NCBI GenBank assembly: GCA_002509405.1
Contig: DAVO01000014.1
Coordinates: 2,342-66,341 of the forward strand
DNA length: 64,000 bases
Reading direction: 5' to 3'
Source of the DNA: Methanomassiliicoccaceae archaeon UBA72
Lineage (GTDB): Archaea; Thermoplasmatota; Thermoplasmata; Methanomassiliicoccales; Methanomethylophilaceae
Made by a program: the position numbers and the translations under genes. Positions 18,535-27,747 of this stretch are shown here, piece after piece; within the stretch, counting starts at the first letter, position 1, and every line of letters starts with the position of its first letter. A model generated the notes under the pieces. That model had not been told where the DNA came from. It ran no database searches and saw only the letters and a program-made list of their open reading frames with translations.

Positions 18535-19374
18535 ATGGCCGGAAAGGTCCCGATATACGACAATCACATACACATGAGCCCTTCCGGTCGGAACGTGGAC
18601 GCCCTCAGGGAATTCGAGGCGGCCGGGGGCACCGGGCTCACGCTGATAACCCTTCCGTATGCCGAAGTCCGTATCTGCAAGGGCCGGGATTTTTCGGAGT
18701 CCTTCGAGATAACATACGGGATGGCCGAAAAGGCGAAATGTGTCACGAACCTGCATATCAACACGGCGGTGGGACCTTATCCAATTCTTCTGCTGGGTCT
18801 TGCGGAGGAGCAGGGCATCGAAGCCGCCGTGGAGGCGATGGTGGAAGGAATGGAGATCGCCGGCAAGGCGGTGGCGGAAGGAAAGGCGCAGGCCATAGGC
18901 GAGATCGGCAGGCCGCACTTCCCCGTGTCGGATGAGATATGGGAGGCATCCAACGAGGTGATGCTTACCGGCATGCGGATCGCCAAGGAGAACGGATGCC
19001 CCGTGATAATACACAGCGAGGCCGGGACCATAGAGACCAACCGTTCCCTGTCGGAGATCGCGAGAAGGGCGGGCCTGGATCCGGGCATGGTCATCAAACA
19101 TTCCTCTCCTCCGTTCGTAACGGAAGAAGAAACGTTCGGAGTGATGCCATCGATCCCGGCGTCCAGGGATTACATCAGGGAGGCCCTCTCAAAGGGCTCA
19201 GACCGTTTCATGGTGGAGACCGATTATTACGACGATCCGGATAAGCCCGGCGCACGCATGTCCGTGAACACGGTGCCCAAGCGTATAAAAGCGATGCTGG
19301 CTAATGGCAATATGACCGAGGAGAACGTCCGCAGGGTATGTGGAGACATACCCGAGAAGCTGTTCGGCGGTTGA
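18535..19374 (+). CDS. TatD-like metal-dependent hydrolase (archaeal COG1831 type)
   Basis: Predicted TIM-barrel hydrolase of the amidohydrolase superfamily, 279 residues. Metal-ligand candidates are YDNHIHM near the N-terminus, GEIGRPHF, PVIIHSEAG, VIKHSS and METDYYDD, in the order seen in TatD nucleases. The archaeal branch has no firm biochemical role, so nuclease activity is only a guess. The ATG lies about 27 bases after a TATAATTA element in the divergent gap with priS, suggesting a leaderless mRNA. Confidence 0.8.
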   Translation: MAGKVPIYDNHIHMSPSGRNVDALREFEAAGGTGLTLITLPYAEVRICKGRDFSESFEITYGMAEKAKCVTNLHINTAVGPYPILLLGLAEEQGIEAAVEAMVEGMEIAGKAVAEGKAQAIGEIGRPHFPVSDEIWEASNEVMLTGMRIAKENGCPVIIHSEAGTIETNRSLSEIARRAGLDPGMVIKHSSPPFVTEEETFGVMPSIPASRDYIREALSKGSDRFMVETDYYDDPDKPGARMSVNTVPKRIKAMLANGNMTEENVRRVCGDIPEKLFGG

Positions 19375-19378
19375 AACC

Positions 19379-19384
19379 TTTTTT
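19379..19384 (+). terminator. T-tract after the TatD-like gene
   Basis: Six Ts start 5 bases after the TatD-like stop codon and precede the promoter-like TTAATTA of the next gene. Confidence 0.4.
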
Positions 19385-19407
19385 AACACGATGTTAATTA
19401 CCGAGAC

Positions 19408-20172
19408 ATGAAGGCGAGCGTTCTCTGCGTCTACAACGAAGGTTCCCAACCCAACACTTCGTACATCGGTGCCAAAGGGTTTTCGGTCGTGGTCGAGGTG
19501 GACGGCGAGAGGACGATGTTCGGGACCGGGCTCCGCGGACGTTACCTGATCCACAACATGGAACACCTCAGGTTGGATGCCGATTCTTTATCCAGGGTCG
19601 TAATATCCCACGGACATGCGGACCACACAGGGGGGATAAATGCCCTGCTGGATGCAAGAAATTCCCCTTTAACGGTGTACGCACCGGAGGATGCATGGGG
19701 AGGAAAGGGAATGTTCTCCAAAGACGGCATATCTCTTACAGCTAACGCAGTGCCCAAGGCCGAGAGGAAGGACGTGACCGGATGGACCCGGCTCAGCAAA
19801 CATCTCTTCCTCACCCCCCCGCTTGAGGCCGGAGGCCTTTCGGAGACGTTCATGGTCCTGGTCGGAGGCAACAGGCCGGTACTGATAAGCGGTTGCTGCC
19901 ACTGCGGACCCGATGCGGTGCTTGGAAACGTGAAGGAAAAATTCGGTTCCTATCCGAGGGCGATCATCGGGGGCCTGCATCTGGAGAAGGCGCACAAGGA
20001 GACGTCTTACGCTGTTGCGGAAACGCTTAGGAACGCAGAGTGCCAGGAACTAAATCTCAATCATTGTACGGGTCCCAAGGGCGCTCTGCGCCTCAGGGAA
20101 AAGCTTTCCCTCGAAGGCGTGAAGGAGTACAACGTGGGCGATAAGTTGGAATACGAGCTCGGACTAATATGA
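19408..20172 (+). CDS. MBL-fold metallohydrolase
   Basis: Metallo-beta-lactamase-fold protein, 254 residues. The metal motif is SHGHADHTGG near residue 68; a cysteine-rich GCCHCGP segment lies near residue 165, and later metal ligands appear as GGLHLEKAH and NLNHCTG. It resembles the archaeal family annotated as dihydropterin ribofuranosylaminobenzene phosphate synthase-like, where the Cys/His segment is typical, but I cannot assign the substrate. It is followed after 13 bases by htpX. Confidence 0.82.
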   Translation: MKASVLCVYNEGSQPNTSYIGAKGFSVVVEVDGERTMFGTGLRGRYLIHNMEHLRLDADSLSRVVISHGHADHTGGINALLDARNSPLTVYAPEDAWGGKGMFSKDGISLTANAVPKAERKDVTGWTRLSKHLFLTPPLEAGGLSETFMVLVGGNRPVLISGCCHCGPDAVLGNVKEKFGSYPRAIIGGLHLEKAHKETSYAVAETLRNAECQELNLNHCTGPKGALRLREKLSLEGVKEYNVGDKLEYELGLI

Positions 20173-20185
20173 TTTGGGTGAATAT

Positions 20186-21133
20186 ATGAAAGCGGCATGG
20201 CATTTCAGGACGGCGTTGACCTTCGCGATTCTGACATTGGTGTTCGCGGCGGTAGGGTGGGTCGTCGGATGGATGTTCGACAGCCCTCTCATGGGTCTCG
20301 TGGCCCTTGTGATAGTGGCCGTGCTGATGCTCTCTCTGTCGGCAATATTCTCGAAGAGCAGGGCCCTCAGATCCAACAAAGCCAAGATCGTCACCGAGCA
20401 GGAGGAGCCGAGGCTGTTCAGTATCGTTAGGTCCGTTGCCGAAAAGGCAGGTGTCCCGATGCCCGAGGTCGGAATCACCGAGGACTACATGCCCAACGCC
20501 TTCGCCACCGGACGCAGCCCAAAGGATGCGGCCGTCGTTGCAACCAGGGGCCTCCTAAACATGCTTCCCGACGACGAGCTGGAGGGCGTTATCGCACACG
20601 AGATGTCGCACGTGAAGAACCGTGACATACTCGTGATGTCAGTTGCCTCAGCGGTCTCGGCGATCATTGCGTTCGTCGGCCGTTTCGGTATTTATTTCGC
20701 GCTGGCAGGTTCAGGAAACAACAAGAACGGAGGGGCGATGCTGCTGGTCGCGCTTGTGATGTACATATCGCTTCCCATTGCTGCCCTTATCCTTCAGATG
20801 AGCATATCCAGGAAGAGGGAGTACCTCGCGGACGAGTCTGCGGCGGAGATCACCGGAAACCCCGCGGCCCTGGCCGGCGCACTGGTGCGCATAGAGAAAG
20901 GCTGCGACAGCCCGGCCAACGATTATCACAACCCCGCCTATTCCTCGGTCTGGATATCGAACCCTTCGGGGACCAGGAGGACCCTGACCGAAAGGATATT
21001 CAGCACCCACCCGTCGACCAAGGACAGGGTGGAGCGCCTGATGAAGCTCGCAGAGGGGTACGGGGACTTCGAAGGTCCGGCGGTTTACGACAACAGCGCG
21101 GACGGTACCACGGACCCCTTCTTCCACAAGTGA
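20186..21133 (+). CDS. htpX: HtpX-type membrane zinc protease
   Basis: Integral-membrane M48 metalloprotease that degrades damaged membrane proteins. About 315 residues with two N-terminal hydrophobic helices (about residues 8-27 and 32-52), the zinc motif HEMSH in VIAHEMSHVKNRD, two more helices, and the downstream third zinc ligand in REYLADESAAE. I place the start at the ATG at 20186 preceded by GGGTGA; a TTG at 20174 is in frame but less likely. High confidence. Confidence 0.92.
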   Translation: MKAAWHFRTALTFAILTLVFAAVGWVVGWMFDSPLMGLVALVIVAVLMLSLSAIFSKSRALRSNKAKIVTEQEEPRLFSIVRSVAEKAGVPMPEVGITEDYMPNAFATGRSPKDAAVVATRGLLNMLPDDELEGVIAHEMSHVKNRDILVMSVASAVSAIIAFVGRFGIYFALAGSGNNKNGGAMLLVALVMYISLPIAALILQMSISRKREYLADESAAEITGNPAALAGALVRIEKGCDSPANDYHNPAYSSVWISNPSGTRRTLTERIFSTHPSTKDRVERLMKLAEGYGDFEGPAVYDNSADGTTDPFFHK

Positions 21134-21134
21134 A

Positions 21135-22427
21135 TCACTTGACGGGCTCCCACTTGGAGATCTCGTTGACCTTGGAAAGGGTGGACCCCCTCCTGATCTC
21201 TTCGCGGGTGCGGTCCTCGTGCTCGTGCACGTCCAGCGCGCGGTTGGCGACCTCGACGGCCTCTTCCTTGGGCACCACGATCAGCCCGCTCTCGTCGCCT
21301 ATTATCCAGTCTCCCGTGCGGACCCTCTGTCCCCCGACCGTCACCTCGATGCCGATGCCGCCGTAGCCCTTGGGCTCTCCGGCGCATGGGACCGCCATCC
21401 TGGCGAAGGCAGGGAACTCCATCTTCCTGATGTCGTCTATGTCCCGTATGCTGCCGTCTATCACCACGCCTGCGCATCCGGCGACCATCGCGGAGGTAGC
21501 GGCCAGTTCTCCCCATACGGCCATCCATCCGCCTCCCACGTCCACGACTATGACGTCGCCAGGTTTCGCCCGGTCTATGGCTTCGACAGGTTTCGCCCAG
21601 TCTCCGTTAGCGGTTTGTACCGTAAGGGCGCGGCCCACCATACGGCTGCCGTCTTTGATGTAAGGCTTCAGGCCCAGTATTATTCCTTTTTTATGATAGG
21701 CGTCTGATATATTACACGTGGAAACCCTGGAGAAAGCCTCGAAAAGGCTGTCCTCCGTGTATTTCTTTGCAAGGGCGGTGTCCACCTTGGAGCCCTCCAT
21801 GGAGGATTTTATTGCCGCCGCCGCGGCACGGATGTCAGCCGCCTTCAGGATCCCTCCGCCCACGATGATCACAGATGCGCCCGCCTCAACATATCTGCCG
21901 GCGTTTTCTGCGGTGATGCCGCCTGCCACGGCAACCGGGACCGACGTCGAGTCGACTATCTCTCTCAGAAGGTCTTCCGGAGGAGCCTCCCCTTTCATCT
22001 GTGTGTCTATCCCCATATGCAGACATACGTATGACACTCCCAGCCCTGCGACCTCTTTGGACCTCCTTATTTTGTCTGGCACGTTGATCATGTCGACCAT
22101 TATCTCGGCGCCGTACTTTCTTCCCGCGGAAACGGCTTCGGACACGGTCGAGTCGTCCGCCAGGCCCAGTACCGTGATTACGTCGGCGCCCGCCTTGGCC
22201 GCAATCTCCACCTCAAAAGCGCCCACGTCCATGGTCTTCGTGTCAGCCACTATCTTTCTGTTGGGGAATTCCTTTCTCAGGATGCGTATGGCGTCAGCAC
22301 CTCCGCTCTTTATCAGAGGAGTTCCTACCTCTATCCAATCTGCACCTCCCTCTACCGCCTCCTTTGCGATGGGGACGCTGCGCCCGACCTGCATGATATC
22401 GAGAGCAACTTGAAGTAATGCGCACAT
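21135..22427 (-). CDS. Fused hexulose-6-phosphate synthase / RraA-like protein
   Basis: Two-domain protein of 430 residues. Residues 1-210 form a TIM barrel of the orotidine-decarboxylase/Hps superfamily (LQVALDIMQVGRSV, ADTKTMDVGAFE, GGITAEN), expected to interconvert ribulose-5-P plus formaldehyde and hexulose-6-P. Residues 225-430 resemble RraA/demethylmenaquinone-methyltransferase-like proteins (GDVIVVDVGGGWMAVWGELAA, GVVIDGSIRD). In archaea without an oxidative pentose pathway, Hps is used to make pentoses and releases formaldehyde. The role of the RraA half is unclear. Convergent with htpX, 1 base apart. Confidence 0.88.
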   Translation of the reverse strand: MCALLQVALDIMQVGRSVPIAKEAVEGGADWIEVGTPLIKSGGADAIRILRKEFPNRKIVADTKTMDVGAFEVEIAAKAGADVITVLGLADDSTVSEAVSAGRKYGAEIMVDMINVPDKIRRSKEVAGLGVSYVCLHMGIDTQMKGEAPPEDLLREIVDSTSVPVAVAGGITAENAGRYVEAGASVIIVGGGILKAADIRAAAAAIKSSMEGSKVDTALAKKYTEDSLFEAFSRVSTCNISDAYHKKGIILGLKPYIKDGSRMVGRALTVQTANGDWAKPVEAIDRAKPGDVIVVDVGGGWMAVWGELAATSAMVAGCAGVVIDGSIRDIDDIRKMEFPAFARMAVPCAGEPKGYGGIGIEVTVGGQRVRTGDWIIGDESGLIVVPKEEAVEVANRALDVHEHEDRTREEIRRGSTLSKVNEISKWEPVK

Positions 22428-22603
22428 GGGATTCCAATCTGCAGGGGCTTATTTACACTTATTGAGGAAGTGCCACTCAGCTCGCCCGTCTATCATCAAT
22501 AACAGCTCTTAAACGTTCATCACGGTGGCGGCCCTCTATCCCCTATCGTGTTTAAACATGCTTCCCAAAAGGTATATGTCCCGAACGCCATGACCCGAAC
22601 CGC

Positions 22604-23107
22604 ATGTCCGAGAGAAAAATGGCCAAAGAGCCTAGGCCCATGAGGGACAGGAACAAAGTGTCGGTCCTTTTCGTCGACCGAAAGAACGAACTTCAGTCCC
22701 AGCTCGCAGAGTACTACACCAACAAGCAGTTCCCGGGGACGTACCAGGCCTTCAGCGCCGGACCAGAACCCGACATAATCGACTGCGACATGATAATAAC
22801 AATGTACACCGAATCTGAGGATATCAGGCGCCAGAGGTCGAAAGGCTTCGAGAGCGAATATCTTCCCGAAGACCACGGCTACGACTACGTGATATACACT
22901 CAGCCTGACGTTTTCGAGGAACTTGCTGGCAAGACCGTCTGGAAAGGAAAGCAGATCCTGGCCGATATGGGGTCCAGGGACGACTTTGTCGCCACCGACG
23001 ACAAGGAGCTTTCCGAAGAGTACAAGCGCATGGCACTCAGGATACGTGACTGGGTCAGGGAGAACATGGACGACCCCGGGAAACTAAAGAAGCTGGTGTC
23101 CGCCTGA
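22604..23107 (+). CDS. Low-molecular-weight phosphatase/ArsC-fold protein lacking catalytic residues
   Basis: Protein of 167 residues with the outline of the LMW tyrosine phosphatase/arsenate reductase fold: a first strand VSVLFV, a helix QSQLAEYY, FSAGPEP, and a C-terminal helix KRMALRIRDWVRENM. The P-loop C-x5-R that defines the family is replaced by D25-R-K-N-E-L-Q31, so both the nucleophilic cysteine and the arginine are absent. It is therefore unlikely to be a phosphatase and may bind a ligand or protein. A TATA-like GGTATATG lies about 35 bases upstream. The fold call is by eye. Confidence 0.65.
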   Translation: MSERKMAKEPRPMRDRNKVSVLFVDRKNELQSQLAEYYTNKQFPGTYQAFSAGPEPDIIDCDMIITMYTESEDIRRQRSKGFESEYLPEDHGYDYVIYTQPDVFEELAGKTVWKGKQILADMGSRDDFVATDDKELSEEYKRMALRIRDWVRENMDDPGKLKKLVSA

Positions 23108-23182
23108 GCCCTCTCCTAGGTATTTTCGGCCGCGCCCGGCTTTTCACAACTTATTTAGTATGAATCAGGATATCATGGGAAA

Positions 23183-23431
23183 GTGAAGAAAGAACTCGTG
23201 CTGCAGATTTGGAATGCCCTCGGTGACGACACGGTGACGACTCCCGAGGCCAACAGGCGGCTCGGGGGATTTTTCGACGATAAATGCCCTGACGACCTTG
23301 CAAAGACCTTCACAAAGCTGAGGAAACAAGGGCTTCTCAAAGGAAAGGTATCTCCGCAGCAGGGCGGATGGATATGGTGGGCAGACGAGGAATGCCGCTC
23401 TGCGCTGGAAGGGGGCGTTCTCGATGGTTAA
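23183..23431 (+). CDS. Small winged-helix-like protein upstream of mcm
   Basis: Protein of 82 residues with a GTG start. The order of short helices and a final hairpin (VTTPEANRRLGGF, DLAKTFTKLRKQGLLKGKV, GGWIWWADEE) is that of a winged helix. Its last 8 bases overlap the start of mcm, so the two are translationally coupled. I do not recognise a named family; a role with MCM is inferred from coupling only. A CTTATTTAG box about 30 bases upstream makes this the likely first gene of the mcm operon. Confidence 0.65.
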   Translation: MKKELVLQIWNALGDDTVTTPEANRRLGGFFDDKCPDDLAKTFTKLRKQGLLKGKVSPQQGGWIWWADEECRSALEGGVLDG

Positions 23432-25526
23432 CTATCAGGACGGAGACATCCAGACCGCCTGGGACGAGATCTTCGGAACATTCGAGCAGTACCGTATCGC
23501 GATAGCCAACATTGCGGCCGCATATCCGGACATAAAGAGTCTCGAGGTCCGTTATTCGGACATGGACACCTACGACACGGACTTCGCCATGTTCGTGCTC
23601 GACAACCCCGACAGGTGTCTGAAGATAGGACAGGATTGCGTGCATTCGCTCATGCCGCCGTCCTGGGACGGCAAGGACAGGATAAACCTTAGGATCATGG
23701 GACTTCCGAGGGACGCAACCGTCGATATACGCCGCCTCAGGGCGAAGAACCTGGGGAAACTCGTGGCGGTCGAGGGGCTCGTGAGGAAGGTCACCACCGT
23801 GAGACCAAGGATGACCCATGCGCTTTTCACATGTGCCAGATGCGGAGCGGAGCAGTGGGTCCCCCAGAAGGGGATGCTGCTCAACGAACCCATGATGTGC
23901 ATCAATCCCGACGGCAGTTGCAACAAGCAGTCGACACGTTTCATTCTCAACGACAAGGACTCCAAGTACATAGATACCCAGAAGATAGAGATCCAGGAGA
24001 GCCCCGAGGGGCTGAGGGGAGGAGCCCAGCCGGAAAGGCTGGCCGGATTCCTGGAAGACGACATATCCGGAGCGGTCACGGCCGGAAACCGTGTCACCAT
24101 GAACGGGATAATACGTTCCGTAGAGAAGCCAGAACGTGATAAGTCCACGGTCTTCGACATATACATGGACATACTGTCCATCGAGTTCGAGCAACACGAG
24201 TATGACGAGATACAGATAACCGACGCAGACGAGAAGAGGATCCTGGAGATGTCCAAGGACCCGGACCTTTTCCGCCAGATAGTCGCATCCATATCCCCGA
24301 CGATCTACGGCCTGGACGAGGTGAAAGAGGCACTGGCTCTGCAGCTCTTCGGCGGATGCCACAAGGACATGGACGACGGCACCTCCATAAGGGGAGACAT
24401 GCACGTACTTCTGATCGGAGACCCGGGAGTGGCAAAGTCCCAGCTCCTGAGATACATGAGCAATCTCGCGCCGAGGGGCATATACGCGTCCGGGAAATCG
24501 GCCAGCGCCGCCGGCCTGACGGCAGCGGCCGTAAAGGACGACTTCGGAGACGGGAGATGGACCCTCGAGGCGGGCGCCCTGGTCCTCGCCGACAAGGGTC
24601 TGGCATGCATCGACGAGCTTGACAAGATGACGACTCAGGACAGGTCGTCGCTCCACGAGGCCATGGAGTCCCAGAAGATATCCGTTGCAAAGGCAGGAAT
24701 AACGGCCACCCTCCAATGCAGATGTTCGATGCTGGCAGCCGCCAATCCCAAATATGGGAGGTTCGAGGACAACGACACGATCACAAACCAGATCGAACTG
24801 CCGCCGGCTCTGATGTCCCGTTTCGACATGATCTTCGTGCTCACGGACAGGCCGGACAAGAAGAGGGACAAGGACATCACGGAACACATCCTCAAGGCGC
24901 ACCGCCGCGGGCAGGCCAGGATGATCAAGGAAGGAACGGTCCTGCAGGGCGTGGATACAGGCATGATCCTTGAGTCCACCGAGGACATACGCCCGCACTT
25001 CGACATGGAGACCCTGAGAAAATACGTTGCGTATTCCAAGCGCATCACTCCCGTGATGACCGACGAGGCGGCCCGCATAATCGAGGCAAGCTATCTGGAG
25101 ATCAGGAAGATGGGCGAGGGCCAGAACAAGTCGGTCCCCATCACCGCCAGGCAGCTTGAGGCGTATGTCCGTCTGTCCGAGGCTTCGGCAAGGATGAGGC
25201 TTAGCTACGTTGTAACCGATGCGGACGCCAACCGCGCCGTGGACATGGTCGAATTCTATCTGGGCAAGATAGCTGCGCCGGACGGCGGCCAGTGGGACAT
25301 CGACAGGGTGGCCACCGGCGTGTCCAAAAAGGACAGGGACACCGTTAAAATAATACGCGACATAGTGGACGAGTTCGGTGCGGACACGGGCATGTCCACC
25401 GAAGAGATAATCGTCCATGCAAGTTCACAGGGCGTTTCGAAGGACGAGACGCTGAAAGTAATCAAGAAGATACACGAGGCCGGAGATTTCTATTCTCCGT
25501 CGGCCGGAGTTTACAAGAGGGCCTGA
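23424..25526 (+). CDS. mcm: Replicative helicase MCM
   Basis: Hexameric 3'-5' helicase that unwinds DNA at the archaeal replication fork. In the 700 residues one sees the N-terminal domain with a zinc-binding region (CARCG...CINPDGSC), the AAA+ core with Walker A GDPGVAKS at about residues 332-339, Walker B CIDELDKM, the arginine finger in MSRFDMIF, and a C-terminal winged helix ending AGDFYSPSAGVYKRA. No intein. It is followed 1 base later by a DUF424 gene. High confidence. Confidence 0.97.
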   Translation: MVNYQDGDIQTAWDEIFGTFEQYRIAIANIAAAYPDIKSLEVRYSDMDTYDTDFAMFVLDNPDRCLKIGQDCVHSLMPPSWDGKDRINLRIMGLPRDATVDIRRLRAKNLGKLVAVEGLVRKVTTVRPRMTHALFTCARCGAEQWVPQKGMLLNEPMMCINPDGSCNKQSTRFILNDKDSKYIDTQKIEIQESPEGLRGGAQPERLAGFLEDDISGAVTAGNRVTMNGIIRSVEKPERDKSTVFDIYMDILSIEFEQHEYDEIQITDADEKRILEMSKDPDLFRQIVASISPTIYGLDEVKEALALQLFGGCHKDMDDGTSIRGDMHVLLIGDPGVAKSQLLRYMSNLAPRGIYASGKSASAAGLTAAAVKDDFGDGRWTLEAGALVLADKGLACIDELDKMTTQDRSSLHEAMESQKISVAKAGITATLQCRCSMLAAANPKYGRFEDNDTITNQIELPPALMSRFDMIFVLTDRPDKKRDKDITEHILKAHRRGQARMIKEGTVLQGVDTGMILESTEDIRPHFDMETLRKYVAYSKRITPVMTDEAARIIEASYLEIRKMGEGQNKSVPITARQLEAYVRLSEASARMRLSYVVTDADANRAVDMVEFYLGKIAAPDGGQWDIDRVATGVSKKDRDTVKIIRDIVDEFGADTGMSTEEIIVHASSQGVSKDETLKVIKKIHEAGDFYSPSAGVYKRA

Positions 25527-25527
25527 A

Positions 25528-25821
25528 ATGATAAGAGCCAGGATTCACAGGCACGGCGAGGAGAGGCTGCTTGCCGCATGCGACGAGGAACTCGTCGGCA
25601 AGACATTTAGGGACGAGGTTTCCAAGGTAACGCTCACGGAGGCATTCTACGGTATCGAGGCGATCTCAGAGGATACCCTCGTGGAACGCATGGGCTCGGT
25701 AACGATAATGAACCTGTTCGGCGAAAGGGCCGTGGCCGCGGCGATCGCGAAAGGATACGTCTCGCCGGAGAACGTAATGGTAGTCGCCGGGATAAAACAC
25801 GCCCAGGTGGTGCTCATATGA
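25528..25821 (+). CDS. DUF424 family protein
   Basis: Protein of 97 residues matching the archaeal DUF424 family (RARIHRHGEERLLAACDEEL near the start, GKTFRDE, then hydrophobic strands to the end). Function unknown; in many archaea these genes sit near NMD3 or translation genes, which fits here. It starts 1 base after mcm, and its ATGA overlaps the start of the NMD3-like gene, so it is coupled to both. Confidence 0.8.
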   Translation: MIRARIHRHGEERLLAACDEELVGKTFRDEVSKVTLTEAFYGIEAISEDTLVERMGSVTIMNLFGERAVAAAIAKGYVSPENVMVVAGIKHAQVVLI

Positions 25822-26846
25822 GGTTCTGCGTCAAATGCGGCAAGGATCTCGAGAGGACCATCGGCGGCCTCTGCACCGATTGCTACTTGGACGGCAGGAA
25901 GTTCACGACCCTGCCGCACCACGTGGACCTGGAGGTCTGCGCCGTTTGCGGAGAGTACTATCTCGGCGGAAAATGGGCCCCCTCCGGAAGGAGGAAGGCG
26001 GCGGAAGATGCGGCCGTCGAGCACCTGGGCGCGCTCAACGGCAGCCGTGTGAAGTTTGTGGAGACCTTCTCTGAAGAGCAGGATCCACGCACCTATTTAG
26101 TGAAGGTCATTTCCGAGATGGCGGTAGAGGACGTGGAGGTGGAGGCCGAGGCTTCCACCATAGTCAGGATAAAGAACACCGTATGCAAGAGGTGCTCCAG
26201 GATCCAGGGCAGCTACTACGAATCCATACTCCAGGTGCGTTCCGAGGAGAGGGCTCTCGACGAGGACACGATGTCGGAAATAGTAAGCATGGTGACGGAC
26301 TATGTGGACCAGCAGTCCAAGGTCAACCGCCAGTACTTCATATCCAAGGTGGAGAAGATGCACGGAGGCGTTGATTTCTATCTTTCCTCGATAGCCCTCG
26401 GACGCATAATGGCCAAGATGGTCTCCGACAGGTACAGCGGCGAGAACAAGGAGTCGGCGAAGCTGGCCGGCCGTACGGACGACGGCCAGGACATGTATCG
26501 CATAACATACCTTGTGCGCCTTCCGGAGTTCAAAGCCGGAGATGTGGTAGTTTACAACGGCAGACATTACAAGCTTGTCAGAATCTTCGGTACCGGAGGG
26601 CGCCTTCTGTCCCTCAAGGATTTCAAGGAGATATCCATACGCAGGCCGGACATGCCTTCGCTGAAGGTGTACCGCAAGAGGTCCGAGCTGAAAGACGCGA
26701 CCGTCGTAAGCGGGGGGTATCCGGAAATCCAGATCCTGGACCCGTTGAGCTTCTCTACCGTCGAGATCAGGGTCCCCGAGGGTGAGATGATCGGAGAGAC
26801 CGTAAAGGTCACAGACATCGACGGCGTTCTGTACTACGTTCCGTAA
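25818..26846 (+). CDS. NMD3-related protein
   Basis: Archaeal homologue of NMD3, the eukaryotic 60S subunit export adaptor; the archaeal role is presumably in large-subunit maturation. The 342 residues contain zinc-binding pairs CVKCG/CTDC near the start, CAVCG near residue 38 and CKRC near residue 118, then alpha/beta repeats and an OB-like C-terminal part. Overlaps DUF424 by 4 bases. Followed by a 31-base gap with a short T-tract before the fumarase genes. Confidence 0.88.
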   Translation: MRFCVKCGKDLERTIGGLCTDCYLDGRKFTTLPHHVDLEVCAVCGEYYLGGKWAPSGRRKAAEDAAVEHLGALNGSRVKFVETFSEEQDPRTYLVKVISEMAVEDVEVEAEASTIVRIKNTVCKRCSRIQGSYYESILQVRSEERALDEDTMSEIVSMVTDYVDQQSKVNRQYFISKVEKMHGGVDFYLSSIALGRIMAKMVSDRYSGENKESAKLAGRTDDGQDMYRITYLVRLPEFKAGDVVVYNGRHYKLVRIFGTGGRLLSLKDFKEISIRRPDMPSLKVYRKRSELKDATVVSGGYPEIQILDPLSFSTVEIRVPEGEMIGETVKVTDIDGVLYYVP

Positions 26847-26877
26847 ACGTTTTTCAGTACCTCGCCCATGCGCCTGC

Positions 26878-27747
26878 ATGATCAAACTCCCCGAGCCTCT
26901 GGAAGACGTCGTGTTCAACCTGCTGAAGGCCTCCAACACCAAACTGCCCCCCGACGTGGGATGGGCCCTGGAGGCGGCCGCAGGATGGGAGTCCGATGCT
27001 ACGGCCTATTCCCAGCTCGGTGCTATAATGGACAACGTCCGAAAGGCCGAGTTCCTTTCCCGTCCCATGTGCCAGGACACAGGCATACCTGTATTTTTCG
27101 TCAGGGGGAAGTTCGACTCTTCCATGGTCGGCGCGATCGAAAGAGGGATAGCCAGGGCAACGAAGGAGATACCCCTAAGGCCCAATACGGTCGATCCCCT
27201 GACCCGCGAGAACCACGGCGACAACCTCGGCGAAGGCATGCCCATCGTCCACTTTGTCCCCACCGGCGACGATTTCACCGAGATAACCGTAATGCCTAAA
27301 GGCGCAGGATCGGAGAACATGACCCGCCTGGCGATGCTCAACCCCTCGGACGGGGCGGAGGGGGTCATGAGAACGATAATAGACGCCGTACTCGACGCCG
27401 GAGGACGGCCCTGTCCTCCCGGGATAATCGGAGTGGGCATCGGAGGAACATCGGAAAAGTGCGTTTCCATGGCCAAAGAGGCGTTGCTCCTACCGGTAGG
27501 AGAAGACAATCCCGACCCCGAGCTCAGGAAGATGGAGGAGGAGATATTCGTGAAACTGAACGGAAGCGGCCTGGGCCCCATGGGCCTAGGAGGCGCAACA
27601 ACTGTGCTCGGAGTGAGGATCAGGAAGGCGGCCTGCCATACCGCAAGCCTCCCGGTCGCGGTAAGCATCGGGTGCTGGGCAAACCGCAGGGCAACCGCCA
27701 GGATCACCTCTGACATGGTAGAGTATACCCAGGGGGCGTTCCCTTGA
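26878..27747 (+). CDS. Fumarate hydratase class I, alpha subunit
   Basis: N-terminal-type subunit of the [4Fe-4S] two-subunit fumarase, which hydrates fumarate to malate in the incomplete archaeal citrate cycle. The 289 residues include the cluster cysteine in MCQDTGIPVF, the segment GIGVGIGGTSEKC and LGPMGLGGATTVLG. The start overlaps nothing; its stop overlaps the beta-subunit gene by 4 bases. Tartrate dehydratase has the same architecture and cannot be fully excluded. Confidence 0.92.
   Translation: MIKLPEPLEDVVFNLLKASNTKLPPDVGWALEAAAGWESDATAYSQLGAIMDNVRKAEFLSRPMCQDTGIPVFFVRGKFDSSMVGAIERGIARATKEIPLRPNTVDPLTRENHGDNLGEGMPIVHFVPTGDDFTEITVMPKGAGSENMTRLAMLNPSDGAEGVMRTIIDAVLDAGGRPCPPGIIGVGIGGTSEKCVSMAKEALLLPVGEDNPDPELRKMEEEIFVKLNGSGLGPMGLGGATTVLGVRIRKAACHTASLPVAVSIGCWANRRATARITSDMVEYTQGAFP

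Noticed and set aside
23337..25418. 693-codon open frame antisense to mcm
   Set aside because: Mirrors the MCM gene frame; no recognisable motifs. The same applies to the frame at 59225-61474 opposite CDC48.
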